Source: a virus. From it: a stretch of 25,317 nt of DNA. The notes beneath the pieces are model-generated. The model ran no database searches, had not been told where the DNA came from, and was given only the letters and a program-made list of their open reading frames with translations. Both the position numbers and the translations under genes were made by a program. The number at the start of each line of letters is the position of its first letter. Position 1 is the first letter of the stretch. The stretch is taken from IMG/VR virus record IMGVR_UViG_3300025652_000491, positions 1 to 25,317 of that record; one strand, 5' to 3'. Shown in pieces: positions 8,021-15,534 of this stretch.

Positions 8021-8370
8021 AGTACTTCACCTACGAGGAGTTCGACTCCCCCGACCAGCCCGGCTCCGGCCATGAGATGCAGCCCCTCTTCTTGGAGAAG
8101 CTGGATTTGGCTCGTGAGCTCAGCGGGGTACCCTATGTTATCAACTCTGGCTTTCGTACGCCTGAGCACAATGCTGAGGTGGGGGGAGTAAGTTCCAGCT
8201 CCCACCTAACGGGCTGGGCCAGCGACATCCGTACCGACAGTTCCAACCGCAGGTCTTTAGTCTTGAAGGGCCTTATCGAGGCTGGCTTCAATCGCATTGG
8301 CATCGGGCAGAACTTCATCCATGCGGACTGCGACCCGAGTAAGGCGGGCAACGTAACGTGGTTGTACTGA
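8017..8370 (+). CDS. Peptidase M15 family endolysin (L,D / D-Ala-type peptidase), 117 aa
   Basis: Peptidase M15A-like zinc peptidase that should cut peptide cross-links of host peptidoglycan. The diagnostic motifs are present: INSGFRTPEHNAEVGG (residues 42-57), SSHLTGWASDI with the zinc ligands His63 and Asp70, and FIHAD with the third zinc ligand His102. It is short but carries the whole motif set. There is no signal peptide, so release to the periplasm should need a holin; a candidate follows at 8389 and a membrane-anchored coiled-coil protein precedes it. Family assignment is from visible motifs; the exact bond cut is not determined. Confidence 0.9.
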   Translation: MKYFTYEEFDSPDQPGSGHEMQPLFLEKLDLARELSGVPYVINSGFRTPEHNAEVGGVSSSSHLTGWASDIRTDSSNRRSLVLKGLIEAGFNRIGIGQNFIHADCDPSKAGNVTWLY

Positions 8371-8388
8371 ATTGCGTACCTTGGTTCT

Positions 8389-8553
8389 ATGGTTGATTTC
8401 ATCTTAGAGAACTGGCTCGAGCTTACTATCGCTGTTATGGCGCTTTTGAAAGTCATCGTGAACCTCACCCCATCGGATTCTGACAATGCTGTATTTGGCT
8501 ATTTCGATATTCTTATTACTGCTATTACTGGCGACCGGAGAAAGAAAAAGTAA
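8389..8553 (+). CDS. Small holin candidate, 54 aa
   Basis: An ATG ORF in the gap after the endolysin. It has an amphipathic or hydrophobic N-terminal segment (FILENWLELTIAVMALLKVI), a short polar turn (NLTPSDSDNA), a second hydrophobic stretch (FGYFDILITAI) and a basic C-terminus (GDRRKKK). A small two-segment protein with a Lys/Arg tail next to an endolysin is the classic holin profile. I recall similar 'KVIVNLTP...FGW.D' proteins in marine phages, but could not check. The TAA is one base before the ATG of the next gene (8555), so the ORF fits the local operon spacing. Confidence 0.65.
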   Translation: MVDFILENWLELTIAVMALLKVIVNLTPSDSDNAVFGYFDILITAITGDRRKKK

Positions 8554-8554
8554 G

Positions 8555-9841
8555 ATGGCTAAGATTGGAAATGATACCAGCTACCCGAAAAAGACAACTC
8601 CGGTAGGGGCGGATACCGTTATTGGCACCGATTCTCAGGATAACGAAGCCACCAAGCAGTTTACCGTAGGCGGTATCGCGTCTTTTGCCCTCAATCCGGC
8701 TAACGGTAATGTAGTAAACTCCGTAAGCGGGCTGGGACCTATTAGTACGAGCCCTACCACGGGCAATGTAGCTGTTTCGCTAGACACTGTTTCTGGTGTT
8801 CAAGGCGCGTATACATATGCTAATGTTACTGTCGACCAGTACGGAAGGGTTGTCTCGGCATCTACCGGTACCCCCGTAGAGTCTGTGAACGGTATTGACG
8901 GCAGTGTTACGCTTAGCGCCGGCACTGGAGCGAGTGTTGTTACTGACCCCACCGACCCTCAGAACATCATCATCTCCACCACGGGAGGCGGCGGGGGTTC
9001 GGGTAGCGTGACACAAGTAGACACAGGCACGGGCCTCGATGGCGGACCGATTACTACCACGGGTACCATCAATCTTGCGGACACCGCTGTTACCGCAGGC
9101 AACTATACCAACGCTGACATTACCGTCGATGCTCAGGGACGCATCACCGCAGCCAGCAATGGCGATGGCCAGCCCAACCAAGACTTGCAGTCTGTATTGG
9201 ATACGGGTCAGTATGCTGTCAACCGATTTATTTCTCTCAGTGGTTCCAACACTGGCTTTACCGCCCTTACTGGAGCGGCTACCGTTCAGGACGTTACATG
9301 GAGCGGCACTGGAGAAGGCAATACGCTATTGCTTACTGGAGAGCTAGAGCTTCGAGAAAAACTAAAGGATGGTGCTGGAGCTACGGGAACATTTCAGCAG
9401 ATTCTTATCTCTGACCCTAGCCTTAGTGGTGGCCTTGGTGGTGTTCGGTGGGTAGACCAACCCATTATTACGGTTCGGGTATCTGTGAGCAGCACCGACC
9501 TCATTAATATGAGTACTACCCTTGGCCCTGAGATTATTGCGGCTCCGGGAGCTGGGCTGAGCATTCAGGTTATTTCCGCAGCTATCAGCTACGATTTCGG
9601 TACTGTAGCGTACAACTTTATTAGCGACCCCGGTCTGTATACCGACTCGGGTTCTTTCCCGCAGTATACCATTCCTGCGAGCGTTATGAACTCCCCATCA
9701 AGTGAGTTTAGGAATATGGACAGCAACGGCTCAAGCGGAAAGCTTAGTGCCAATGCTCCGTTAGTATTTAGGGGCGGCATCGCCACTGTAGGTGACGGAG
9801 ACGCCATTTTAGAGGTAGCGTATAGGATTGTCTCTATTTAA
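8555..9841 (+). CDS. Tail-fibre-like structural protein, 428 aa
   Basis: Start chosen at the ATG at 8555, one base after the holin stop; it gives MAKIGNDTSYPKKTTPVGAD, a soluble N-terminus normal for virion proteins. The frame is open further up to an ATG at 8486, which would add a 23-residue hydrophobic leader overlapping the holin. The middle is Gly/Thr/Ser-rich with two copies of a fibre motif, the second reading NADITVDAQGRITAASNG, a pattern common in phage fibres. A Gly-rich linker lies between them. The C-terminal about 170 residues look like a beta-sandwich ending in ILEVAYRIVSI. Probably an appendage or head/tail fibre. The stop is coupled to the next gene by TAATG (9839-9843). Confidence 0.75.
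   Translation: MAKIGNDTSYPKKTTPVGADTVIGTDSQDNEATKQFTVGGIASFALNPANGNVVNSVSGLGPISTSPTTGNVAVSLDTVSGVQGAYTYANVTVDQYGRVVSASTGTPVESVNGIDGSVTLSAGTGASVVTDPTDPQNIIISTTGGGGGSGSVTQVDTGTGLDGGPITTTGTINLADTAVTAGNYTNADITVDAQGRITAASNGDGQPNQDLQSVLDTGQYAVNRFISLSGSNTGFTALTGAATVQDVTWSGTGEGNTLLLTGELELREKLKDGAGATGTFQQILISDPSLSGGLGGVRWVDQPIITVRVSVSSTDLINMSTTLGPEIIAAPGAGLSIQVISAAISYDFGTVAYNFISDPGLYTDSGSFPQYTIPASVMNSPSSEFRNMDSNGSSGKLSANAPLVFRGGIATVGDGDAILEVAYRIVSI
8804..8863 (+). repeat. Fibre repeat motif, copy 1
   Basis: Encodes a 20-residue beta unit of form G-x-Y-x-x-A-x-[VI]-T-V-D-x-x-G-R-[VI]-x-[SA]-A-S. It is matched by the copy at 9098-9157 in the same gene. Protein-level repeat; the DNA is diverged. Confidence 0.8.
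9098..9157 (+). repeat. Fibre repeat motif, copy 2
   Basis: Second copy of the 20-residue unit (GNYTNADITVDAQGRITAAS). The conserved core TVD-x-x-GR is shared with the copy at 8804-8863. Confidence 0.8.
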
Positions 9842-10062
9842 TGAGAGACATTCGCAAGGTTTGCATCGGTCCTAACTACAAGGACTGCATGTGTTATGTG
9901 GTGGGGCAGGCCGTTCTCGGCAACTCCCACTTTATACATTTAATTAAATACAACGATGAGACGGGGGGCATCCTCATCTACATCGAGCAGGACAACGTCG
10001 TGGTGCTTTGGAAAGAGTTTATCGCGATGCCTACTTCACTGGAATACAATATCAACTTTTGA
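9841..10062 (+). CDS. Conserved-looking hypothetical protein, 73 aa
   Basis: Not assignable to a named family. It reads as a compact mixed alpha/beta protein (VGQAVLGNSHFIHLIKYN, GILIYIEQDNVVVLWKEF) ending in a short tail (SLEYNINF). The ATG is coupled to the fibre gene (TAATG), and its TGA overlaps the likely TTG start of the GroES-like gene (TTGA, 10059-10062). I recall similar small genes upstream of phage GroES-like/terminase genes, from memory only. A role in head morphogenesis or its regulation is possible but unproven. Confidence 0.7.
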   Translation: MRDIRKVCIGPNYKDCMCYVVGQAVLGNSHFIHLIKYNDETGGILIYIEQDNVVVLWKEFIAMPTSLEYNINF

Positions 10063-10610
10063 GGGCTGTAGAGCAATTCATTGTAAAGGGAGAGAGATAC
10101 GCAAATACCAAGGGAGACCTCATCGTAAGTACGAGTGAGGAAGACCATCGCTTCGCAAACCGCGAGGGCGAGGTAGTGGCGTTACCGTTAGGATACGACG
10201 GGCCCATATCTGTTGGTGACACGCTGCTTGTCCACCACAACGTATTCAAGTACTACAACGACATAAAGGGCCGCCAGCAAAGCGGTAGGAGTTTTCTCAA
10301 AGACGACCTCTTCCTAGTTGATTTCGACCAGTTCTATATGTACCGCAGCGGGGGCTCATGGCACGCCCACGACAGGTACTGCTTTGTGGAACCTATACCC
10401 CCTGAAGATTCTATCATCTTCAAGCCGTTGACAGAGGAGCCGTTGGTGGGTATAATGCGATTTCCAAATCGTTATCTTCAGGCCCAAGGAATTGTGTCTG
10501 GTGATAAGGTCACCTTCAAACCTGACAGCGAGTATGAGTTCATCGTAGACGGGGAAAAGATGTACCGAATGTTCGACCATCAAATCACATGCAAGATTCA
10601 AACAAGCTAA
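10059..10610 (+). CDS. GroES-like (co-chaperonin fold) phage protein with two tandem domains, 183 aa
   Basis: Two units resembling the GroES beta-barrel can be read. The first (residues about 1-85) has EQFIVKGERY, REGEVVALP, then ISVGDTLLVHHNVFKYYND. The second (about 105-183) has DRYCFVEPIP, LVGIMRFPN, GIVSGDKVTFKPDSEYEF, and ends near MFDHQITCKIQTS. 'G-x-V-V-A-x-P ... V-G-D-x-V/L' is the family hallmark. The frame is open to a TTG at 10008, but the domain begins naturally at the TTG at 10059 (M-RAVEQFIVKG), which overlaps the upstream TGA; no ATG is available. Phage co-chaperonins help fold coat proteins, so a capsid-folding or virion role is plausible beside the terminase. A virion protein that merely has this fold is the main alternative. 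Confidence 0.6.
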   Translation: MRAVEQFIVKGERYANTKGDLIVSTSEEDHRFANREGEVVALPLGYDGPISVGDTLLVHHNVFKYYNDIKGRQQSGRSFLKDDLFLVDFDQFYMYRSGGSWHAHDRYCFVEPIPPEDSIIFKPLTEEPLVGIMRFPNRYLQAQGIVSGDKVTFKPDSEYEFIVDGEKMYRMFDHQITCKIQTS

Positions 10611-10870
10611 AGGAGCGCATCATCTCTGCGGGGCGGATAGCTGTTGAGCAACTGATTAAGGTAGCTCAGGAGGATATCATCAAGCCCGGTGAAGACGACG
10701 ACCTTGCGGCGGACAGGCTAAAGAATGCGGCAGCTACTAAGAAGCTTGCCATCTTCGACGCGCTGGAGATTTTGAATCGTATCGACTCTGAGGAGGAGGC
10801 ATTGGGATTGGCGGGGACATCCACTAAGACGGAAAGCAAGGTGGGTTTTGCAGAACGACGGTCCAGATAA
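10589..10870 (+). CDS. Small helical protein before TerL; candidate small terminase subunit
   Basis: 93 residues, almost entirely helical and highly charged (KLKERIISAGRIAVEQLIKV, then ADRLKNAAATKKLAIFDALE). It overlaps the GroES-like gene by 22 bases and the terminase by 23. Small terminase subunits are often helical and lie directly upstream of the large subunit, which is the only reason for this suggestion; no helix-turn-helix motif is obvious. It could instead be a different morphogenesis protein. Confidence 0.55.
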   Translation: MQDSNKLKERIISAGRIAVEQLIKVAQEDIIKPGEDDDLAADRLKNAAATKKLAIFDALEILNRIDSEEEALGLAGTSTKTESKVGFAERRSR

Positions 10871-13079
10871 GCTATTTACGGTACTCTCCTCTTACATTTC
10901 TAAGGGGGTGGTGTCTAATAAGAACCGCGCTAAGACGTGGCTCTACGGCTACAACGAGAAATACGATGTGGTCATCATCTCCAAGACGGGACAGATAGGC
11001 GATATCATAGATATCAACGGCCTGCGCATCGCCCTCCCCCCGGAGCCTAAGGCCATCGATGACAAGGACAATAAGTGGGTGCGTCAGGAGCTCCCTCGGG
11101 CCCTCTCGCGCATCCAAAGCATCTTCCAGTGGAACGATATGCCGAATACATTTAAGGCCAACTGGGTGGACTATATCGAGGGCGAGTTCGACCGCCGCGA
11201 GTACGGCCACTGGTTCGTCAACAACGGTAAGTCCACGTATGTTACGGGCGCCCACTATATGTATTTGCAGTGGACGAGCATCGACGTTGGGTACCCTGAC
11301 TTCCGTGAGGCCAACAGGATATTCTTTATCTTCTGGGAGGCGTGCAAGGCTGACTCTAGGAGCTTCGGTATGACGTACCTCAAGATTCGTCGTTCCGGCT
11401 TTTCGTTTATGGGTTCGTCGGAATGTGTCAACACGGGTACGCTGGCTAAAGACTCTAGGGTAGGAATACTTTCAAAGACTGGTTCGGATGCGAAGAAGAT
11501 GTTTACGGATAAGGTGGTACCCATTGCAAACCGACTTCCGTTTTTCTTCAAACCTATACAGGACGGCATGGATAAGCCGAAAACGGAACTGGCGTTTCGT
11601 ATCCCTGCTTCGAAGATTACAAAGAAGAATATGTACGATGTGGAGGACGAAGAAATTTTCGGACTGGACACCACCATCGACTGGAAGAATACTGACGACA
11701 ACTCCTACGACGGAGAGAAGCTAATCCTACTCGTCCACGACGAGAGCGGGAAGTGGGTCAAGCCCAACAACATCCTCAACAACTGGCGCGTCACCAAGAC
11801 GTGCTTGCGCTTGGGAAGTAAGATTATCGGAAAGTGCCTGATGGGGTCTACATCCAACGCCTTGGCTAAGGGTGGTTCCAACTTCAAGAAGCTGTACGAA
11901 GATTCCGACATCGCTACGCGCAACGCCAACGGACAGACCAAGAGCGGCATGTACCGCCTGTTCATCCCTATGGAGTACAATATGGAGGGCTTCATCGATG
12001 AGTTCGGACATCCTGTTTTCCACGCCCCAGAGAAGCCTGTTATGGGTGTCGACGGTATGAAGATTAAGTCTGGCGCCATCGACTATTGGGAGGCTGAGGT
12101 CGAGAGTATGAAGAGCGACCCCGATGCGCTCAACGAATTCTACCGTCAGTTCCCACGTACTGAGTCCCATGCTTTCCGTGACGAGAGCAAGCAGAGCCTA
12201 TTCAACCTCACTAAAATCTATCAGCAGATAGACTATGCTGACAGCCTTGTTAAGGAACACTATCTCACGCGCGGCTCCTTCCATTGGGAGAACGGTATCA
12301 AAGACTCTCGGGTCATCTTTAGCCCCGATAAGCGAGGGCGGTTCAACATCTCTTGGACGCCGCCTAAGGGTATGCAAAACAGGGTCATAGATAAACGGGG
12401 AACGAAGTATGCTGGCAATGAACACATTGGGTCTTTTGGATGTGACTCCTACGACATTAGTGGCACTGTGGGCGGCGGTGGTTCTAACGGTGCTCTTCAC
12501 GGAATGACCAAGTTCCACATGGACGATGCGCCAACCAACGAGTTCTTCCTTGAGTATGTCGCCCGCCCGCAGACGGCGGAGATATTCTTTGAGGAGGTGC
12601 TGATGGCGTGCGTCTTTTACGGTATGCCTATCTTGATAGAGAACAACAAGCCTAGGTTGCTATACCACTTCAAGAACAGGGGCTATCGGGGGTTCTGTAT
12701 GAACCGTCCCGACAAGCACTACAACAAGCTCTCTAAGACGGAGCGTGAGCTGGGTGGTATCCCTAACAGTTCTGAGGACGTCAAGCAGGCCCACGCCGCC
12801 GCTATCGAGAGCTATATCGAGAAGCACGTTGGCATCGATATGGACGGTACGTTCCGCGACGCGGGCGAGATGGGCGCTATGCCATTCGTGCGTACGCTCG
12901 AGGACTGGGCGCGGTTTGATATTAGCAATCGTACTGCTTTTGACGCGAGTATCAGCAGCGGATTGGCGGTTATGGCCAACCAAAAACACCTCTATATGCC
13001 TGAGCAGAAGAAGAGTTCAATAAGCATTACCTTGCCGAGATATAACAATCGTGGGTCAAGAAGCGAACTTCGGGAGTAA
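10848..13079 (+). CDS. terL: Terminase large subunit (ATPase/nuclease), 743 aa
   Basis: Packaging motor that pumps DNA through the portal and cuts concatemers. The N-terminal ATPase part shows a deviating Walker-A-like loop around RRSGFSFMGSSE (181-192) and a clear Walker B, LILLVHDE (292-299, with D298/E299). The C-terminal RNase-H-like nuclease has GCDSYDISG (D533, D536) and MPILIENN (E598); a third acidic residue may be D644 in SSEDVKQAH. The sequence resembles the long terminases of Bacteroidota crAss-like podoviruses. The start is a TTG at 10848 in the end of the preceding gene; the next in-frame starts are GTG at 10908/10911, which would remove conserved-looking residues. The stop directly abuts the portal ATG. 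Confidence 0.85.
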   Translation: MQNDGPDKLFTVLSSYISKGVVSNKNRAKTWLYGYNEKYDVVIISKTGQIGDIIDINGLRIALPPEPKAIDDKDNKWVRQELPRALSRIQSIFQWNDMPNTFKANWVDYIEGEFDRREYGHWFVNNGKSTYVTGAHYMYLQWTSIDVGYPDFREANRIFFIFWEACKADSRSFGMTYLKIRRSGFSFMGSSECVNTGTLAKDSRVGILSKTGSDAKKMFTDKVVPIANRLPFFFKPIQDGMDKPKTELAFRIPASKITKKNMYDVEDEEIFGLDTTIDWKNTDDNSYDGEKLILLVHDESGKWVKPNNILNNWRVTKTCLRLGSKIIGKCLMGSTSNALAKGGSNFKKLYEDSDIATRNANGQTKSGMYRLFIPMEYNMEGFIDEFGHPVFHAPEKPVMGVDGMKIKSGAIDYWEAEVESMKSDPDALNEFYRQFPRTESHAFRDESKQSLFNLTKIYQQIDYADSLVKEHYLTRGSFHWENGIKDSRVIFSPDKRGRFNISWTPPKGMQNRVIDKRGTKYAGNEHIGSFGCDSYDISGTVGGGGSNGALHGMTKFHMDDAPTNEFFLEYVARPQTAEIFFEEVLMACVFYGMPILIENNKPRLLYHFKNRGYRGFCMNRPDKHYNKLSKTERELGGIPNSSEDVKQAHAAAIESYIEKHVGIDMDGTFRDAGEMGAMPFVRTLEDWARFDISNRTAFDASISSGLAVMANQKHLYMPEQKKSSISITLPRYNNRGSRSELRE

Positions 13080-15515
13080 ATGAAGGATGTCAAGATTAAT
13101 ATTTCTACCGCTGGTTTCCCCAGTCAGTTTGTTTCTGACGCGGAGAAAGCCACGGAGGAGTTTGGCCTTATGGTCGGTCAAGCCATCCAATACGAATGGT
13201 TTAAGAAAGACGGCAATCAGTGCCGGTTCTACAACCAGTGGCGCGAGTTCAACCGCTTGCGCCTCTACGCCCGTGGTGAGCAGAGTATCGCTAAGTACAA
13301 GAACGAGCTTGCTGTCGACGGCGACCTTTCGTATTTGAATCTGGACTGGACGCCAGTTCCCATCCTTCCTAAGTTCGTTGACATCGTAGTCAACGGATTG
13401 TCTGAGCGCGTCTTCAAGGTCAAGGCATACGCTCAAGACGCCCTGTCGCAAGCCAAGCGCAGCAAGTATCAGGATATGATTGAGGGGCAGATGGTAGCCA
13501 AGCCTGTGCTCGATATCATCCAGCAGAAGACTGGCGTCGACCCGTTCACTATGAACCCCGACGACCTACCTAGCACCGATGAGGAGTTGCAGGTATATAT
13601 GCAGCTCAACTACAAGCCTGCCATTGAGATTGCTGAGGAGGAAGCCATCAATACCATCCTCGAAGAGAACCACTACAGCGACTTACGCAAGCGCATGGAC
13701 TACGACCTTACGGTCTTAGGTCTCAGCGTAGCTAAGCATGAGTTCTTGCCCGGGGCGGGTGTACAGATTTCGTATGTCGACCCGGCTAACATAGTATACA
13801 GCTATACCGAGGACCCATACTTCAAGGACTGCTTCTACTGGGGAGAGATTAAGACTCTTCCTATCACGGAGCTTATGAAGATTGACCCCACCCTCACTAA
13901 CGAGGACTTGGAGGAGATTAGTAAGTACAGCCAAAGCTGGTACGACTACTACAACGTGGCTCAGTTCTACGAGAACGATATGTTCCATCGGGACACGGCT
14001 ACGCTGATGTACTTCAACTATAAGACGACTAAGAAGATTGTCTACAAGAAGAAGAAGCTCGACGGCGACGGGGCTCGGATGATTGAAAAGGACGACCAGT
14101 TCAATCCGCCGGACGAGATGATGGAGGAGGGCAACTTCGAGAAAGTTGAGAAGACCATCGACGTTTGGTATGAGGGCGTTATGGTTATGGGCACCAACAT
14201 CCTGTTGAAGTGGGAGGTGGCGGAAAATATGGTCCGTCCCAAGTCTGCTTCTCAGCATGCGTTACCTAACTATGTGGCCCACGCCCCGCGTATGTACAAG
14301 GGCGTCATCGAGTCGCTTACGCGGCGTATGATTCCTTTCGCCGACCTCATCCAGATTACGCACCTCAAGCTCCAGCAGGTCATCTCCCGCACCGTTCCTG
14401 ACGGTGTGTATATCGATGCTGACGGACTCAACGAGGTCGACCTAGGTACGGGCAACGCATACAGTCCTGAGGACGCCCTACGGCTATACTTCCAAACGGG
14501 TAGCGTCATCGGAAGGTCATACACTCAAGACGGAGAGTACAATCAGGGTAAGGTTCCTATCCAAGAGCTCAATAGCAACAGCGGCGCAGCTAAGACGCAG
14601 ATGCTCATTGGGAATATGAATCACTACTTGCAGATGATTCGTGACGTAACGGGACTCAACGAGGCCCGCGACGGGAGTACGCCTGACTCACACAGCCTTG
14701 TCGGCTTACAGAAGCTGGCTGCCGCCAACAGTAACACGGCTACCCGCCACATTTTGGATGGTAGCCTCTATATGTTCCGGTCTCTAGCTGAGGCCCTTAC
14801 GTACCGTGTTAGCGACATCTTAGAATACGCCGACTTCAAGGATGAGTTTGTTAACCAGATTGGTAAATACAACGTCAGTATCCTAAAGGAGATTAACGAG
14901 CTCTATATCTACGACTTCGGAATCTTTATTGAGATTAGTCCTGACGAGGAGCAGCGCGCGCAGCTCGAGGCCAATATCCAAATGGCTTTAAGCAAGGGCG
15001 GTATCGACCTTGAGGACGCTATCGACATCCGAGAGATTAAGAACATCAAGCTCGCCAACCAACTGCTCAAGATTAAGCGTATCGCTAAGCAGGACGAGGA
15101 GCGGCAGTTCCAGCTCCAGCAGCAGCAGATGCAGGCGCAGAACAATATGCAGTCACAGCAGATGTCTGCGCAGATGGCGATGCAAAAGATTCAGGCGGAG
15201 ACGCAGAGTAAGATGCAGGTCAAGCAGGCGGAGATTGCTTTCGAGATTGAGAAGATGCAGGCTGAGGCACAGGCTAAGGCCCAGCTCATGGACCTTGAGT
15301 TCCGCTACAACCAGCAGCTCCACGGTATGCAGGAGCAGCAGTTGCAGATGCGTGAGGACAAGCGTGAGGGTGCCAAGTCACAGAGGATTAGTCAGCAGAA
15401 TACTGAGCAGAGCAAGCTTATCGACCAGCGTAAGAACAACTTGCCACCAATGAATTTCGAGTCGAATGAGGACAGCCTAGATGGCTTCGACTTGGCTGAG
15501 TTTAGTCCGCGATAA
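13080..15515 (+). CDS. Portal protein, 811 aa
   Basis: Forms the dodecameric ring at one capsid vertex through which TerL pumps DNA. The size and sequence fit the large portals of crAss-like phages. The wing/stem portion includes TRRMIPFADLIQITHLKLQQ (residues 414-433) and the highly characteristic RDVTGLNEARDGSTPD (521-536) followed by LVGLQKLAAANSNTATRHIL (540-559). From about residue 680 the protein becomes a long Gln/Met/Ala-rich coiled coil (QLQQQQMQAQNNMQSQQMSA), then an acidic end. In podovirus portals such a helical extension forms the barrel inside the head. The ATG directly follows the terminase stop, with GGGAG just upstream. Identification rests on remembered family patterns and position after TerL. 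Confidence 0.85.
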   Translation: MKDVKINISTAGFPSQFVSDAEKATEEFGLMVGQAIQYEWFKKDGNQCRFYNQWREFNRLRLYARGEQSIAKYKNELAVDGDLSYLNLDWTPVPILPKFVDIVVNGLSERVFKVKAYAQDALSQAKRSKYQDMIEGQMVAKPVLDIIQQKTGVDPFTMNPDDLPSTDEELQVYMQLNYKPAIEIAEEEAINTILEENHYSDLRKRMDYDLTVLGLSVAKHEFLPGAGVQISYVDPANIVYSYTEDPYFKDCFYWGEIKTLPITELMKIDPTLTNEDLEEISKYSQSWYDYYNVAQFYENDMFHRDTATLMYFNYKTTKKIVYKKKKLDGDGARMIEKDDQFNPPDEMMEEGNFEKVEKTIDVWYEGVMVMGTNILLKWEVAENMVRPKSASQHALPNYVAHAPRMYKGVIESLTRRMIPFADLIQITHLKLQQVISRTVPDGVYIDADGLNEVDLGTGNAYSPEDALRLYFQTGSVIGRSYTQDGEYNQGKVPIQELNSNSGAAKTQMLIGNMNHYLQMIRDVTGLNEARDGSTPDSHSLVGLQKLAAANSNTATRHILDGSLYMFRSLAEALTYRVSDILEYADFKDEFVNQIGKYNVSILKEINELYIYDFGIFIEISPDEEQRAQLEANIQMALSKGGIDLEDAIDIREIKNIKLANQLLKIKRIAKQDEERQFQLQQQQMQAQNNMQSQQMSAQMAMQKIQAETQSKMQVKQAEIAFEIEKMQAEAQAKAQLMDLEFRYNQQLHGMQEQQLQMREDKREGAKSQRISQQNTEQSKLIDQRKNNLPPMNFESNEDSLDGFDLAEFSPR

Positions 15516-15519
15516 ATAA

Positions 15520-15534
15520 TATAATTTTACACTA
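15520..15534 (+). promoter_or_regulatory. A/T-rich leader of the scaffold gene, possible Bacteroidota-type promoter -7 box
   Basis: The only gap between portal and scaffold is A/T-only apart from two C. It contains TAATTTTA (15522-15529), one mismatch from the Bacteroidota -7 box TAnnTTTG, five bases before the ATG. No Shine-Dalgarno is present. A matching -33 box is not clear, so it could equally be a low-structure translation leader. Confidence 0.3.

Noticed and set aside
15010-15453. Ser/Arg-rich 147-codon frame inside the portal gene
   Set aside because: It is the shifted reading of the Gln-rich coiled-coil codons (CAG/GAG reads as Ser/Arg codons) and has no independent support.
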